DNA of 5,474 nucleotides from an uncultured Nocardiopsis sp. (GCA_937957845.1 CALGOD010000432.1:1-5474); one strand, 5' to 3'. Shown: positions 1-4,979, counted from the stretch's first letter. A program made the numbers and translations. Notes: generated by a model from the letters alone, not told the origin.

Positions 1-25
1 GTTCGAGTTCGCCAAGCCGATTCAT
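1..25 (-). CDS. Start of a divergent BlaI/MecI-family repressor (partial, cut by window edge)
   Basis: Only the first eight codons are in the window, reading MNRLGELE from an ATG at 25-23. Actinobacterial BlaI/MecI-type winged-helix repressors commonly begin with an RLGELE or RLGDLE stretch followed by a conserved helix; M. tuberculosis BlaI has RLGDLE near its N-terminus. The ATG is the only ATG or GTG between an in-frame TAA (76-74) and the window edge. There is no Shine-Dalgarno sequence, but a TAGAAT hexamer (38-33) lies exactly seven bases before the ATG, the layout of a leaderless actinobacterial transcript. A dyad resembling a BlaI operator sits just upstream. BlaI-type proteins repress beta-lactamase or cell-wall stress genes and often sit next to an M56 sensor peptidase gene. 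Eight residues are weak evidence alone; the call rests on N-terminus, promoter and operator agreeing. Confidence 0.5.
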
Positions 26-32
26 GACTGCG

Positions 33-38
33 ATTCTA
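33..38 (-). promoter_or_regulatory. -10 box of a leaderless promoter for the divergent BlaI-like gene
   Basis: The minus strand reads TAGAAT, a good actinobacterial -10 hexamer, followed by seven bases and then the ATG at 25-23. This places the transcription start on or next to the start codon. The -35 region (about 57-62, GACAGC on the minus strand) is poor and lies inside the dyad at 48-66, which suits a repressible promoter. Confidence 0.45.
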
Positions 39-47
39 CTTGGGGTC

Positions 48-66
48 GTACTACAGGCTGTCGTAC
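48..66. promoter_or_regulatory. BlaI-like operator dyad
   Basis: The arms GTACTACA (48-55) and TGTCGTAC (59-66) are inverted repeats with seven of eight pairs matching, around a three-base centre. BlaI/MecI operators are TACA/TGTA-centred dyads of about this size. The site covers the expected -35 region of the divergent promoter, so a bound dimer would block it: autorepression is the simple reading. It may also influence the macrodomain gene that starts at 208 on the other strand. Operator identity is inferred from pattern, not from binding data. Confidence 0.45.
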
Positions 67-122
67 CCCCAGGTTAATTCCCCGTCACCTACGGGACAAG
101 GGTTCAGGACCCTCCGGTCAGG

Positions 123-184
123 TACTGCCCACTCCTTTGCCGGAACGTTCCCGGCCCTCGACCGTCGAGTGCGATACTGCCCAC
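123..184. repeat. Ten-base direct repeat enclosing two palindromes upstream of the macrodomain gene
   Basis: TACTGCCCAC occurs exactly at 123-132 and 175-184, a period of 52 bases. Between the copies lie the perfect palindrome GGAACGTTCC (142-151) and the inverted repeat CTCGAC-C-GTCGAG (157-169). These could be regulator sites in the leader of the gene at 208. No convincing -35/-10 pair was found on the plus strand in this stretch, so the promoter of that gene remains unlocated. Confidence 0.35.
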
Positions 185-207
185 CCGACCATCGGAAGGA
201 AGCGGCC

Positions 208-738
208 ATGACCTCCTCGAACCGGTCCGGGATCCACGTCGTCGGGGGCGACATCACCGAGCAGCGTGTCGACGCGATCGTCAACGCCGCGAACGGCTCC
301 CTCATGGGCGGCGGCGGGGTGGACGGCGCCATCCACCGCAAGGGCGGCGCTTCCATCCTGGAGGAGTGCCGCCGGCTCCGTGCCGGACGCTACGCCGACG
401 GGTTGCCCGTCGGTGAGGCGGTGGCGACCACCGCGGGAAGGCTGCCCGCCCGGTGGGTGATCCACACGGTGGGCCCCGTCCACAGCGTCACGGAGGACCG
501 CGGCGAACTGTTGGCCTCCTGTTACCGCGAGTCCCTGCGCGTGGCCCACGAACTGGGAGCGGAGTCCGTCGCCTTCCCCGCGATCTCCGCGGGCGCCTAC
601 GGATGGCCGATCGAGGACGCGGCGCGCACGGCCGCCCGGGCGATCCACTCGGCGAACCCACGCGTACCGGAGATCCGCCTGGTCCTGTTCGACGACAGCG
701 CTCTCCAGGCTTTCCGGACGGCCTTCGGCGCCCACTGA
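208..738 (+). CDS. Macrodomain hydrolase, probable O-acetyl-ADP-ribose deacetylase (YmdB/MacroD type)
   Basis: This 176-residue protein is one complete macrodomain. Visible motifs, in order, are GDIT (residues 14-17), NAAN (26-29), the GGGGVDGAIH loop (34-43), a GEAV...HTVGP segment (69-90) and ISAGAYG (126-132). N29 and D39 line up with the catalytic Asn25 and Asp35 of E. coli YmdB, so it should be active. Family members hydrolyse O-acetyl-ADP-ribose, a product of sirtuin deacetylases, and some remove ADP-ribose from acidic side chains; this one is probably cytoplasmic. The ATG at 208 is preceded by GGAAGGA (194-200) seven bases away. The frame stays open upstream, but that stretch has no macrodomain similarity and the domain begins at residue 8, so the short form is preferred. 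The next gene follows after 95 bases on the same strand and may be co-transcribed. The family is certain; the physiological substrate is not. Confidence 0.93.
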   Translation: MTSSNRSGIHVVGGDITEQRVDAIVNAANGSLMGGGGVDGAIHRKGGASILEECRRLRAGRYADGLPVGEAVATTAGRLPARWVIHTVGPVHSVTEDRGELLASCYRESLRVAHELGAESVAFPAISAGAYGWPIEDAARTAARAIHSANPRVPEIRLVLFDDSALQAFRTAFGAH

Positions 739-747
739 CACAAGGCC
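720..747 (+). terminator. Weak hairpin across the stop codon of the macrodomain gene
   Basis: GGCCTT (720-725) and AAGGCC (742-747) are perfect six-base arms separated by 16 bases that include the stop codon (736-738). There is no T-run after it. It could slow or end transcription before the gene at 834, but the stem is short and the loop long. Confidence 0.15.
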
Positions 748-833
748 TCCCCGCACGGACCATCATCGGAGAAACTCCCCACCAGTTCTGCGCAAACCCG
801 GTGCCGGTACCGGAAGTCGGGTAGGGGAGGGCC

Positions 834-1817
834 ATGACGACAAGCCTCCCACCTGCGCAGACCTCAAAGGTCCGTCCGCGGATCGGGGTGTCCAGCTGCC
901 TGCTCGGCGCTTCCGTCCGCTACAACGGTGGGCACTCGCGCTCACGTTTCCTCACCGACGAACTCGGCCCTCATGTGGACTGGCTCCCGATCTGCCCGGA
1001 GGCGGAGATCGGACTGGGGGTGCCCCGTCCCTCCCTGCACCTGCGGCGCAGGGAGGAGGGCGACCGGATCATCTCCGGTCGGGACGGAGTCGACCACTCG
1101 GAGGAGATCGCCGGGACCGCCGACCGTCACCTGTCCCGGCTGCGCGATCTGGACGGGTACGTGTTCAAGAACAAGTCGCCCAGCTGTGGCCTGTTCGCCC
1201 TGCCCGTGTTCGATGAGGACGGCGGACGGGTGGACGGTAAGGGACGGGGTGTCTTCGCCCGGCGTCTCACCGACCTGTTGCCCGGGTTGCCGGTGGAGGA
1301 GCAGGGTCGTCTGACGGACCCGGTGTTGCGCGAGCTGTTCGTACAACGGGTGTTCGCCCACGCCAGGCTGCGTCGGCTGCTGGAGTCGCCGTGGCGTCCA
1401 CGCGACCTGGTGGCCCTGCACAGCAGGCACAAACTCCAGTTGATGTGCCACTCCCCCGACGGCTATCGGGAGGCGGGCCGGGTCGTGGCGGCGGCGGGCA
1501 CCGCCGACCCCGAGGAGACCGGGGCCGCGTACACGGAGGTCTTCCAACGGGCGATGGCGGTGCGACCCAGCCGGGGCAAGCACGTCAACGCCCTCCAGCA
1601 CGCCTTCGGGATGCTGAGCTCCCTGCTCGACGACGCCCGCAGGCACGATCTGCTGTCGGCCATCGAGGCATACCGGCGTGAGCATGTTCCGCTGAGCGTT
1701 CCGGTGGCACTGCTGCGCCACCACTGCGTGGCGGAGGACGTCAGGTGGGTTCGTGAGCAGACCTACCTGCGCCCCTATCCGGACGAGCTCCGGCTACGCC
1801 ACTCCGTGGCGGTCTGA
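834..1817 (+). CDS. DUF523-DUF1722 protein, RudS-like tRNA 4-thiouridine desulfidase
   Basis: The 327-residue protein has two domains. Residues 16 to about 150 are DUF523 (TudS-type desulfidase), with three cysteines in conserved settings: SSCLLG (C22), ICPE (C54) and SPSCGLF (C118). In TudS enzymes three cysteines hold a [4Fe-4S] cluster that takes sulfur from thiolated uracil; E56 after C54 belongs to the same conserved patch. Residues about 195-322 are DUF1722, with HSRHKLQLMCHS (196-207), GKHVNALQH (248-256), VPLSVPVALLRHH (285-297) and YLRPYPDEL (311-319). This fusion is the architecture of RudS, described as converting 4-thiouridine in tRNA to uridine, with DUF1722 proposed to bind tRNA. 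E. coli YbgA carries DUF1722 beside the photolyase gene. An in-frame TAG (822-824) fixes ATG 834 as the most upstream start; AGGGGAGG (823-830) is its ribosome site, with unusually short three-base spacing. Domains are certain; tRNA activity is inferred. Confidence 0.88.
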   Translation: MTTSLPPAQTSKVRPRIGVSSCLLGASVRYNGGHSRSRFLTDELGPHVDWLPICPEAEIGLGVPRPSLHLRRREEGDRIISGRDGVDHSEEIAGTADRHLSRLRDLDGYVFKNKSPSCGLFALPVFDEDGGRVDGKGRGVFARRLTDLLPGLPVEEQGRLTDPVLRELFVQRVFAHARLRRLLESPWRPRDLVALHSRHKLQLMCHSPDGYREAGRVVAAAGTADPEETGAAYTEVFQRAMAVRPSRGKHVNALQHAFGMLSSLLDDARRHDLLSAIEAYRREHVPLSVPVALLRHHCVAEDVRWVREQTYLRPYPDELRLRHSVAV

Positions 1818-1839
1818 GAAAGGTCCGACGACCACCCCG

Positions 1840-1875
1840 TGAACACTCAGCACACCGAGTCGACTACAGTGAGTG
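1840..1875 (+). promoter_or_regulatory. Possible promoter with overlapping dyad upstream of the esterase gene
   Basis: TACAGT (1865-1870) could be a -10 box, with TGAACA (1840-1845) as a four-of-six -35 at a long 19-base spacing. The same stretch holds the perfect palindrome AGTCGACT (1858-1865), which touches the -10, and outer arms CACTCA (1844-1849) and TGAGTG (1870-1875). This would give a leader of roughly 48 bases. The promoter elements are weak, so confidence is low. Confidence 0.28.
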
Positions 1876-1913
1876 ATTCCTCTTGTTCTTCGGCCGGACG
1901 GTGCCCCGACTCT

Positions 1914-1918
1914 GAGGT
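1914..1918 (+). promoter_or_regulatory. Ribosome binding site for the GTG start of the esterase gene
   Basis: GAGGT lies six bases before GTG 1925. An in-frame TGA at 1913-1915 overlaps it, so no longer form of the protein is possible. Confidence 0.65.
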
Positions 1919-1924
1919 TTCGGT

Positions 1925-2917
1925 GTGTTCGCGACTTTCTCCCGACGTGCCGGCGTGCTCGCCGCCTCCTGCGTGGTCGCCACGGTCGCCGCCGCGTTGG
2001 CCACCGTCCCCCCTGAGGGGTTGACGGAGCGGCTCGACCATCACCTGGGACCCGGGCCTCGGCTGGCCCACAACGAACTACGGCTTCCTCCCCTCCAGGG
2101 GAGCTCCGGCCCCGCCCCCATCCCCACTCCCGGACAGGTGGCGGTCTGTGACGGCCCCGGCACCGAGGAGGTCCTCACCCTGCCCGACAACGGCGCACCG
2201 GAGGGCGGCCGCCCTTTGTGGATCCGTCGTCCGCCCGGCCCCGACAGCGCCGACCTGCCCGTGCTCTATCTGCTGCACGGATCCGCCTCCACCCACCGGA
2301 CCCTCATGGGCGAGGACATCGGCGAGCTCCTGGACCAGGAGATGTGCCGGTCGGGGATCGAGTTCGTCATCGCCGCCCCGTACGGCCAGGAGCTCGAGGG
2401 CAGCGACACCGAATGGGGCGACGCCGCGCACGGCCGGTTCGCGCTGGAGAGCTTCGTCACCGGACCGGTCGTGGAGGCGGTGGAGGGAGAACACCCGCGG
2501 CCCCGCGCGCTGCGCGCCGTCGGCGGGTTCTCCATGGGCGGGTACGGAGCGGCGGCGCTGGCCCTGCGCCATCCCGGTCTCTACTCCCAGGTCCTCTCCT
2601 GGGCCGGGTACTTCCGTGTGGACGACCCGCACGGCACCTTCGGCGACGACCCCGCCTCCCACTCCCCCGATCTGCTGCTGGACTCGGAGGAGGTACGCGA
2701 CATCAGGTTCATGCTGGTGGAGGGCACCGACGACCACACACCTCTGCAGAAAGGCAGCATCCACGGGGAGGCCGAGCGCTTCGCCGACCTCCTCGCCGAA
2801 CACGACATGACCGTGGCCACGCTCCACCCGCGCGGAGCACATGACTTCGCGACCTGGAAGCGCTCCTTCCCCGACGCCGTCGACTTCCTGGCGTCCGGCT
2901 GGACCTCTACCCCATGA
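1925..2917 (+). CDS. Exported alpha/beta-hydrolase, esterase D/antigen 85-like family
   Basis: The 330-residue protein starts at GTG 1925. The N-terminus is a signal peptide: SRR (6-8), a hydrophobic run (about 9-28) and a possible ALA cleavage site at 24-26. Residues 27-80 are a proline-rich linker without a recognised fold. The catalytic part (about 81-325) has the oxyanion-side LLHGS (116-120), the nucleophile elbow GFSMGGYGA (201-209, Ser203), a likely acid at Asp269 or Asp270 in LVEGTDD, and His306 in GAHDFATWKRSF. This order and the final HDFxxW block match PF00756, which includes carboxylesterases, feruloyl esterases and mycolyltransferases. C75 and C141 could form a disulfide outside the cell. 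The substrate cannot be read from sequence; mycolyl transfer is unlikely if the host is of the mycolate-free Streptosporangiales type. Neighbours on both sides are cytosolic enzymes and give no hint. Confidence 0.8.
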   Translation: MFATFSRRAGVLAASCVVATVAAALATVPPEGLTERLDHHLGPGPRLAHNELRLPPLQGSSGPAPIPTPGQVAVCDGPGTEEVLTLPDNGAPEGGRPLWIRRPPGPDSADLPVLYLLHGSASTHRTLMGEDIGELLDQEMCRSGIEFVIAAPYGQELEGSDTEWGDAAHGRFALESFVTGPVVEAVEGEHPRPRALRAVGGFSMGGYGAAALALRHPGLYSQVLSWAGYFRVDDPHGTFGDDPASHSPDLLLDSEEVRDIRFMLVEGTDDHTPLQKGSIHGEAERFADLLAEHDMTVATLHPRGAHDFATWKRSFPDAVDFLASGWTSTP

Positions 2918-2926
2918 GGCCCGCCA

Positions 2927-2937
2927 GGTCAATGACC
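2927..2937. promoter_or_regulatory. Short palindrome between the esterase gene and mshA
   Basis: GGTCA-A-TGACC is a perfect five-base inverted repeat around one base, ten bases after the esterase stop and 21 bases before the sigma-R -35 element. It is too short for a good terminator and has no T-run; an upstream regulator site for mshA is possible. Confidence 0.2.
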
Positions 2938-2958
2938 GCCCCCTCGAACAAACCGGTG

Positions 2959-2986
2959 GGGAACAGTGTGTACCTTCGTCGCTGTT
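2959..2986 (+). promoter_or_regulatory. Sigma-R/SigH-type promoter for mshA
   Basis: GGGAACA (2959-2965) is followed by 18 bases and GTT (2984-2986). This fits the SigH consensus GGGAAYA-N16/17-cGTT, except for T in place of the C before GTT, and the S. coelicolor sigma-R pattern GGAAT/C-N18/19-GTT. These sigma factors are released from a thiol-based anti-sigma (RsrA/RshA) by disulfide stress. Mycothiol synthesis, mshA included, is reported to be under sigma-R control in Streptomyces, so the site sits where it would be expected. Transcription would start near 2992-2995, giving a leader of about 33 bases. A housekeeping promoter may also exist; none convincing was seen. Confidence 0.6.
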
Positions 2987-3007
2987 GACGACAGCGGCTG
3001 TACACAC
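2966..3007. repeat. Nested inverted repeat overlapping the mshA promoter
   Basis: The outer arms GTGTGTAC (2966-2973) and GTACACAC (3000-3007) are a perfect eight-base match. Inside them, CGCTGT (2980-2985) and ACAGCG (2991-2996) form a six-base stem around a five-base loop; it extends by a T-G wobble and a G-C pair to 2978-2998. The left outer arm begins at the base after the sigma-R -35 element; the inner hairpin covers the -10 GTT. It may be an operator for one or two dimers. A terminator for the esterase gene is less likely because no T-run follows. Confidence 0.5.
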
Positions 3008-3012
3008 GATCT

Positions 3013-3018
3013 GAAGGG
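3013..3018 (+). promoter_or_regulatory. Ribosome binding site for the GTG start of mshA
   Basis: GAAGGG ends eight bases before GTG 3027, which supports this start over the in-frame GTG at 3045. Confidence 0.55.
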
Positions 3019-3026
3019 ACTCTCCG

Positions 3027-4325
3027 GTGTCTGGAATCGTTCCCGTGGGAGAACAGGCGACGGTCCCCTCCCGGGTGGCGACCGTCAGTCTGCACACCTC
3101 CCCGCTCGACCAGCCCGGTACCGGAGACGCCGGCGGTATGAACGTGTACGTGGTCGAGGTGGCCCGGCGCATGGCCGAGCGCGGGGTGGCCGTGGACATA
3201 TTCACGCGGGCGACCAGCCCGGACCTGCCCCCGGTGGTGGAACTCGCCCCCGGCGCGAACGTGCGACACGTGCCCGCCGGGCCCTACGGCCACCTGGACA
3301 AGAACTCCCTCGCCGAACACCTGTGCCCGTTCATCTTCGGGATGCTGCGGGCCGAGGCCCAAGGGGAGCCCGGCCACTACGACCTCGTGCACGGCCACTA
3401 CTGGCTCTCGGGCCAGGCCGGCGTGGTGGCCGCACGGCGCTGGGGGGTGCCCCTGGTGCATTCCATGCACACCATGGCCAGGGTGAAGAACGCCGCCCTG
3501 GCCCAGGGCGACGAACCCGAACCCGATGCCCGCGTCCGCGGGGAGGACCAGTTGGTCCGTCAGGCCGACCGCCTGATCGCCAACACCGAGGATGAGGCCC
3601 ACCAACTGCGGGAGCACTACGGTGCGTGCGACGACCGGATCAGCGTGATCCCGCCGGGTGTGGACCTGGACGTGTTCACCCCCGGTTCCCGCCGGGAGGC
3701 GCTGGCGCGGATCGGGTTGCCCGCCGACACCGAACTGCTGTTGTTCGTGGGGCGCGTACAACGGTTGAAGGCCCCCGACGTGCTCATCCGCGCCGCGGCC
3801 CGCCTCCTGGAGTACGACCCCTCGCTGCGCTCGCGCCTGGTGGTGGGCGTGGTCGGCGGGTTGTCCGGCGGAGGGAAGCGGGAGCCCGGGATGCTCACCG
3901 ATCTGGCCCAGGCGTTGGGGGTGTCGGACGTGGTGCGCATCGAGCCCCCGCAGAGCCGTGAGCGGCTGGCCGACTACTACCGTGCGGCCACGGTGACCGT
4001 GGTGCCGTCCTACTCGGAGTCGTTCGGCCTTGTGGCGGTGGAGTCGCAGGCCTGCGGCACCCCTGTGCTGGCCGCGCGGGTGGGAGGACTGTCCACCGCG
4101 GTGTCGGACGGTGTGTCGGGGATCCTCATCCGGGGGCACGACCCGGCCGACTACGCGGCCGAACTGCACAGGTTGATCACCGAACCGGCATGGCGTGCCA
4201 AGCTGGCGATGGCGGCCCCCGATCACGCCGCCACCCTGAGTTGGTCGCGGACCGTCGACGAACTGCTGAACGTGTACCGCATGAGCACCGCTCCGCGTAC
4301 GCTGCCGCTGGCCGCGTGCCGATGA
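3027..4325 (+). CDS. mshA: D-inositol-3-phosphate glycosyltransferase, first step of mycothiol synthesis
   Basis: MshA transfers N-acetylglucosamine from UDP-GlcNAc to 1L-myo-inositol 1-phosphate in the cytoplasm; MshB, MshC and MshD finish mycothiol, the main low-mass thiol of actinobacteria. The 432-residue protein has the two Rossmann halves of a GT4 (GT-B) enzyme. The N-terminal signature HTSPLDQPGTGDAGGMNVY (23-41) is diagnostic of MshA and contains acceptor-site residues. Further marks are GHYWLSGQAG (123-132), HSMHTMARVKNA (145-156), GRVQRLKAPDVL (242-253; R243 and K248 contact phosphate in GT4 enzymes) and the EX7E pair E331/E339 in SESFGLVAVE. Length matches other MshA proteins. The start is GTG 3027, preceded by GAAGGG. 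A sigma-R-type promoter and a nested dyad lie upstream, so induction by thiol oxidation is likely. A YbjN-domain gene follows after 18 bases. Confidence 0.96.
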   Translation: MSGIVPVGEQATVPSRVATVSLHTSPLDQPGTGDAGGMNVYVVEVARRMAERGVAVDIFTRATSPDLPPVVELAPGANVRHVPAGPYGHLDKNSLAEHLCPFIFGMLRAEAQGEPGHYDLVHGHYWLSGQAGVVAARRWGVPLVHSMHTMARVKNAALAQGDEPEPDARVRGEDQLVRQADRLIANTEDEAHQLREHYGACDDRISVIPPGVDLDVFTPGSRREALARIGLPADTELLLFVGRVQRLKAPDVLIRAAARLLEYDPSLRSRLVVGVVGGLSGGGKREPGMLTDLAQALGVSDVVRIEPPQSRERLADYYRAATVTVVPSYSESFGLVAVESQACGTPVLAARVGGLSTAVSDGVSGILIRGHDPADYAAELHRLITEPAWRAKLAMAAPDHAATLSWSRTVDELLNVYRMSTAPRTLPLAACR

Positions 4326-4327
4326 CC

Positions 4328-4336
4328 GAGGAGGGA
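4328..4336 (+). promoter_or_regulatory. Ribosome binding site for the GTG start of the YbjN-domain gene
   Basis: GAGGAGGGA, a very strong site, ends seven bases before GTG 4344. An ATG at 4336-4338 overlaps the site itself and is in another frame, so it is not the start. Confidence 0.75.
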
Positions 4337-4343
4337 TGTACGA

Positions 4344-4856
4344 GTGGGCAGAGGAACAGCCCGTGAGGCCGCGGCCGAGGCGATCGTCGCCGCCGTCGCC
4401 GAGTCAGGACTGGAGTTGGAGCGCCCTCGGGAGAACTCCTTTCTGGTCACCCTGCCGGGCAGGGCCAAGCTCAAGACCCTCGTGTGGTTCGAGGTGGGAC
4501 CGCACAGCCTCACCCTGACGTCGTTCTTCTGCCGGCGACCGGACGAGAACCACGCCGCCTTCTACCTGTGGTTGATGCGCCAGAACGCGGACATGTACGG
4601 AATGGCGTTCGTCGCGGACGAGGTGGGGGACGTGTACCTCCGCGGTCGCCTGCCGCTGGAGGGGATCACCCCCGAGGAGGTCGACCGTCTGCTGGGGTGC
4701 GTGGTCACGTACTCGGACGAGAACTTCAACGGTGCGCTGGAGCGGGGTTTCGCGTCGGCGATCCGCAAGGAGTGGCACTGGCGCGCCGAGCGGGGACACG
4801 ACATGCGCAACCTGAAGGCCTTCTCCCATCTGATCGACTCCGGCGACGGCCGCTGA
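4344..4856 (+). CDS. YbjN-domain protein of unknown function
   Basis: This 170-residue cytoplasmic protein has no signal peptide or membrane segment. It opens with an alanine-rich helix (residues 5-21), followed by strands around LVTLPGRAKLKTLVWFEVG (34-52) and LTLTSFFCRRP (56-66), a helix with YLWLMRQNADMYG (74-86), a strand (VGDVYLRGRLPL, 94-105) and a helix starting PEEVDRLL (110-117). That pattern matches the YbjN family, whose fold resembles type III secretion chaperones; its biochemical role is unknown. In mycobacteria a protein of this kind (Rv0487) also lies directly downstream of mshA, with gpm1 nearby, so the pairing is old. The 18-base gap and strong ribosome site mean it is almost surely co-transcribed with mshA and would share its thiol-stress control. 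A part in mycothiol or redox homeostasis is only a guess from position. Confidence 0.82.
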   Translation: MGRGTAREAAAEAIVAAVAESGLELERPRENSFLVTLPGRAKLKTLVWFEVGPHSLTLTSFFCRRPDENHAAFYLWLMRQNADMYGMAFVADEVGDVYLRGRLPLEGITPEEVDRLLGCVVTYSDENFNGALERGFASAIRKEWHWRAERGHDMRNLKAFSHLIDSGDGR

Positions 4857-4874
4857 GCGGTTCCCGAGGGTCTC

Positions 4875-4900
4875 GTCCGCCCCGCGGACCGGACGGGTCC
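4875..4900 (+). terminator. Competing GC-rich hairpins after the mshA-ybjN pair
   Basis: GTCCGC (4875-4880) pairs with GCGGAC (4884-4889) around a three-base loop. GGACC (4886-4890) can instead pair with GGTCC (4896-4900) around GGACG; the two stems share bases and cannot form together. No T-run follows, which is common for actinobacterial terminators. It lies 19 bases after the stop at 4856 and is the best terminator candidate in the window. Confidence 0.35.
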
Positions 4901-4922
4901 CACGTGCGGGGCCCGAGGCCAC

Positions 4923-4946
4923 CGGACGGTCCGAGGGCAGGCGCCC
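4923..4946. repeat. Two further short dyads in the leader of gpmA
   Basis: CGGAC-G-GTCCG (4923-4933) is a perfect five-base inverted repeat around one base. GGGC (4935-4938) and GCCC (4943-4946) form a second stem around a four-base loop. In a GC-rich gap such dyads arise easily, so a regulator site is only possible. Confidence 0.2.
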
Positions 4947-4966
4947 GAGAGCCGTGGACGAATGGC

Positions 4967-4972
4967 TAGGCT
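4967..4972 (+). promoter_or_regulatory. -10 box of a probable leaderless gpmA promoter
   Basis: TAGGCT is followed by seven bases and then ATG 4980, the same geometry as the divergent promoter at the left edge. No Shine-Dalgarno sequence precedes the ATG. The -35 region (about 4943-4949) is GC-rich and unlike TTGACA, so recognition would rest on the -10 or on an activator. Confidence 0.45.
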
Positions 4973-4979
4973 TGCTCGT

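Noticed and set aside
45..66. Direct repeat GTCGTAC at 45-51 and 60-66
   Set aside because: The same bases are better explained as the inverted repeat 48-66, which has longer arms and a known operator type.
40..207. Upstream extension of the macrodomain protein from a TTG at 40
   Set aside because: The added residues resemble no macrodomain N-terminus, and ATG 208 has a well-spaced GGAAGGA site.
942..1724. Minus-strand open frame opposite the DUF523-DUF1722 gene
   Set aside because: Low-complexity shadow translation with no motif, opposite a gene with two clear domains.
1960..1972. Lipobox in the esterase signal peptide (AASC, Cys16)
   Set aside because: The -3 residue is Ala rather than Leu or Val, and most of the hydrophobic run follows the cysteine, so lipid attachment there is unlikely.
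1839..2024. Small open frame overlapping the esterase start
   Set aside because: Ser/Pro-rich translation with no ribosome site, out of frame with the supported esterase start.
2078..3205. Minus-strand open frame across the esterase gene and the mshA promoter
   Set aside because: It runs over a clear esterase with full catalytic motifs and the promoter region; no domain or ribosome site supports it.
2907..4226. Long minus-strand open frame opposite mshA (439 codons)
   Set aside because: It is the antisense shadow of mshA caused by GC-rich codon bias; the product is rich in Gly, His and Arg and has no recognisable domain, while mshA is certain.
4336..4518. Alternative ATG start just after mshA
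   Set aside because: It is in a different frame from the YbjN protein, overlaps the ribosome site and gives a Pro/Arg-rich shadow product.
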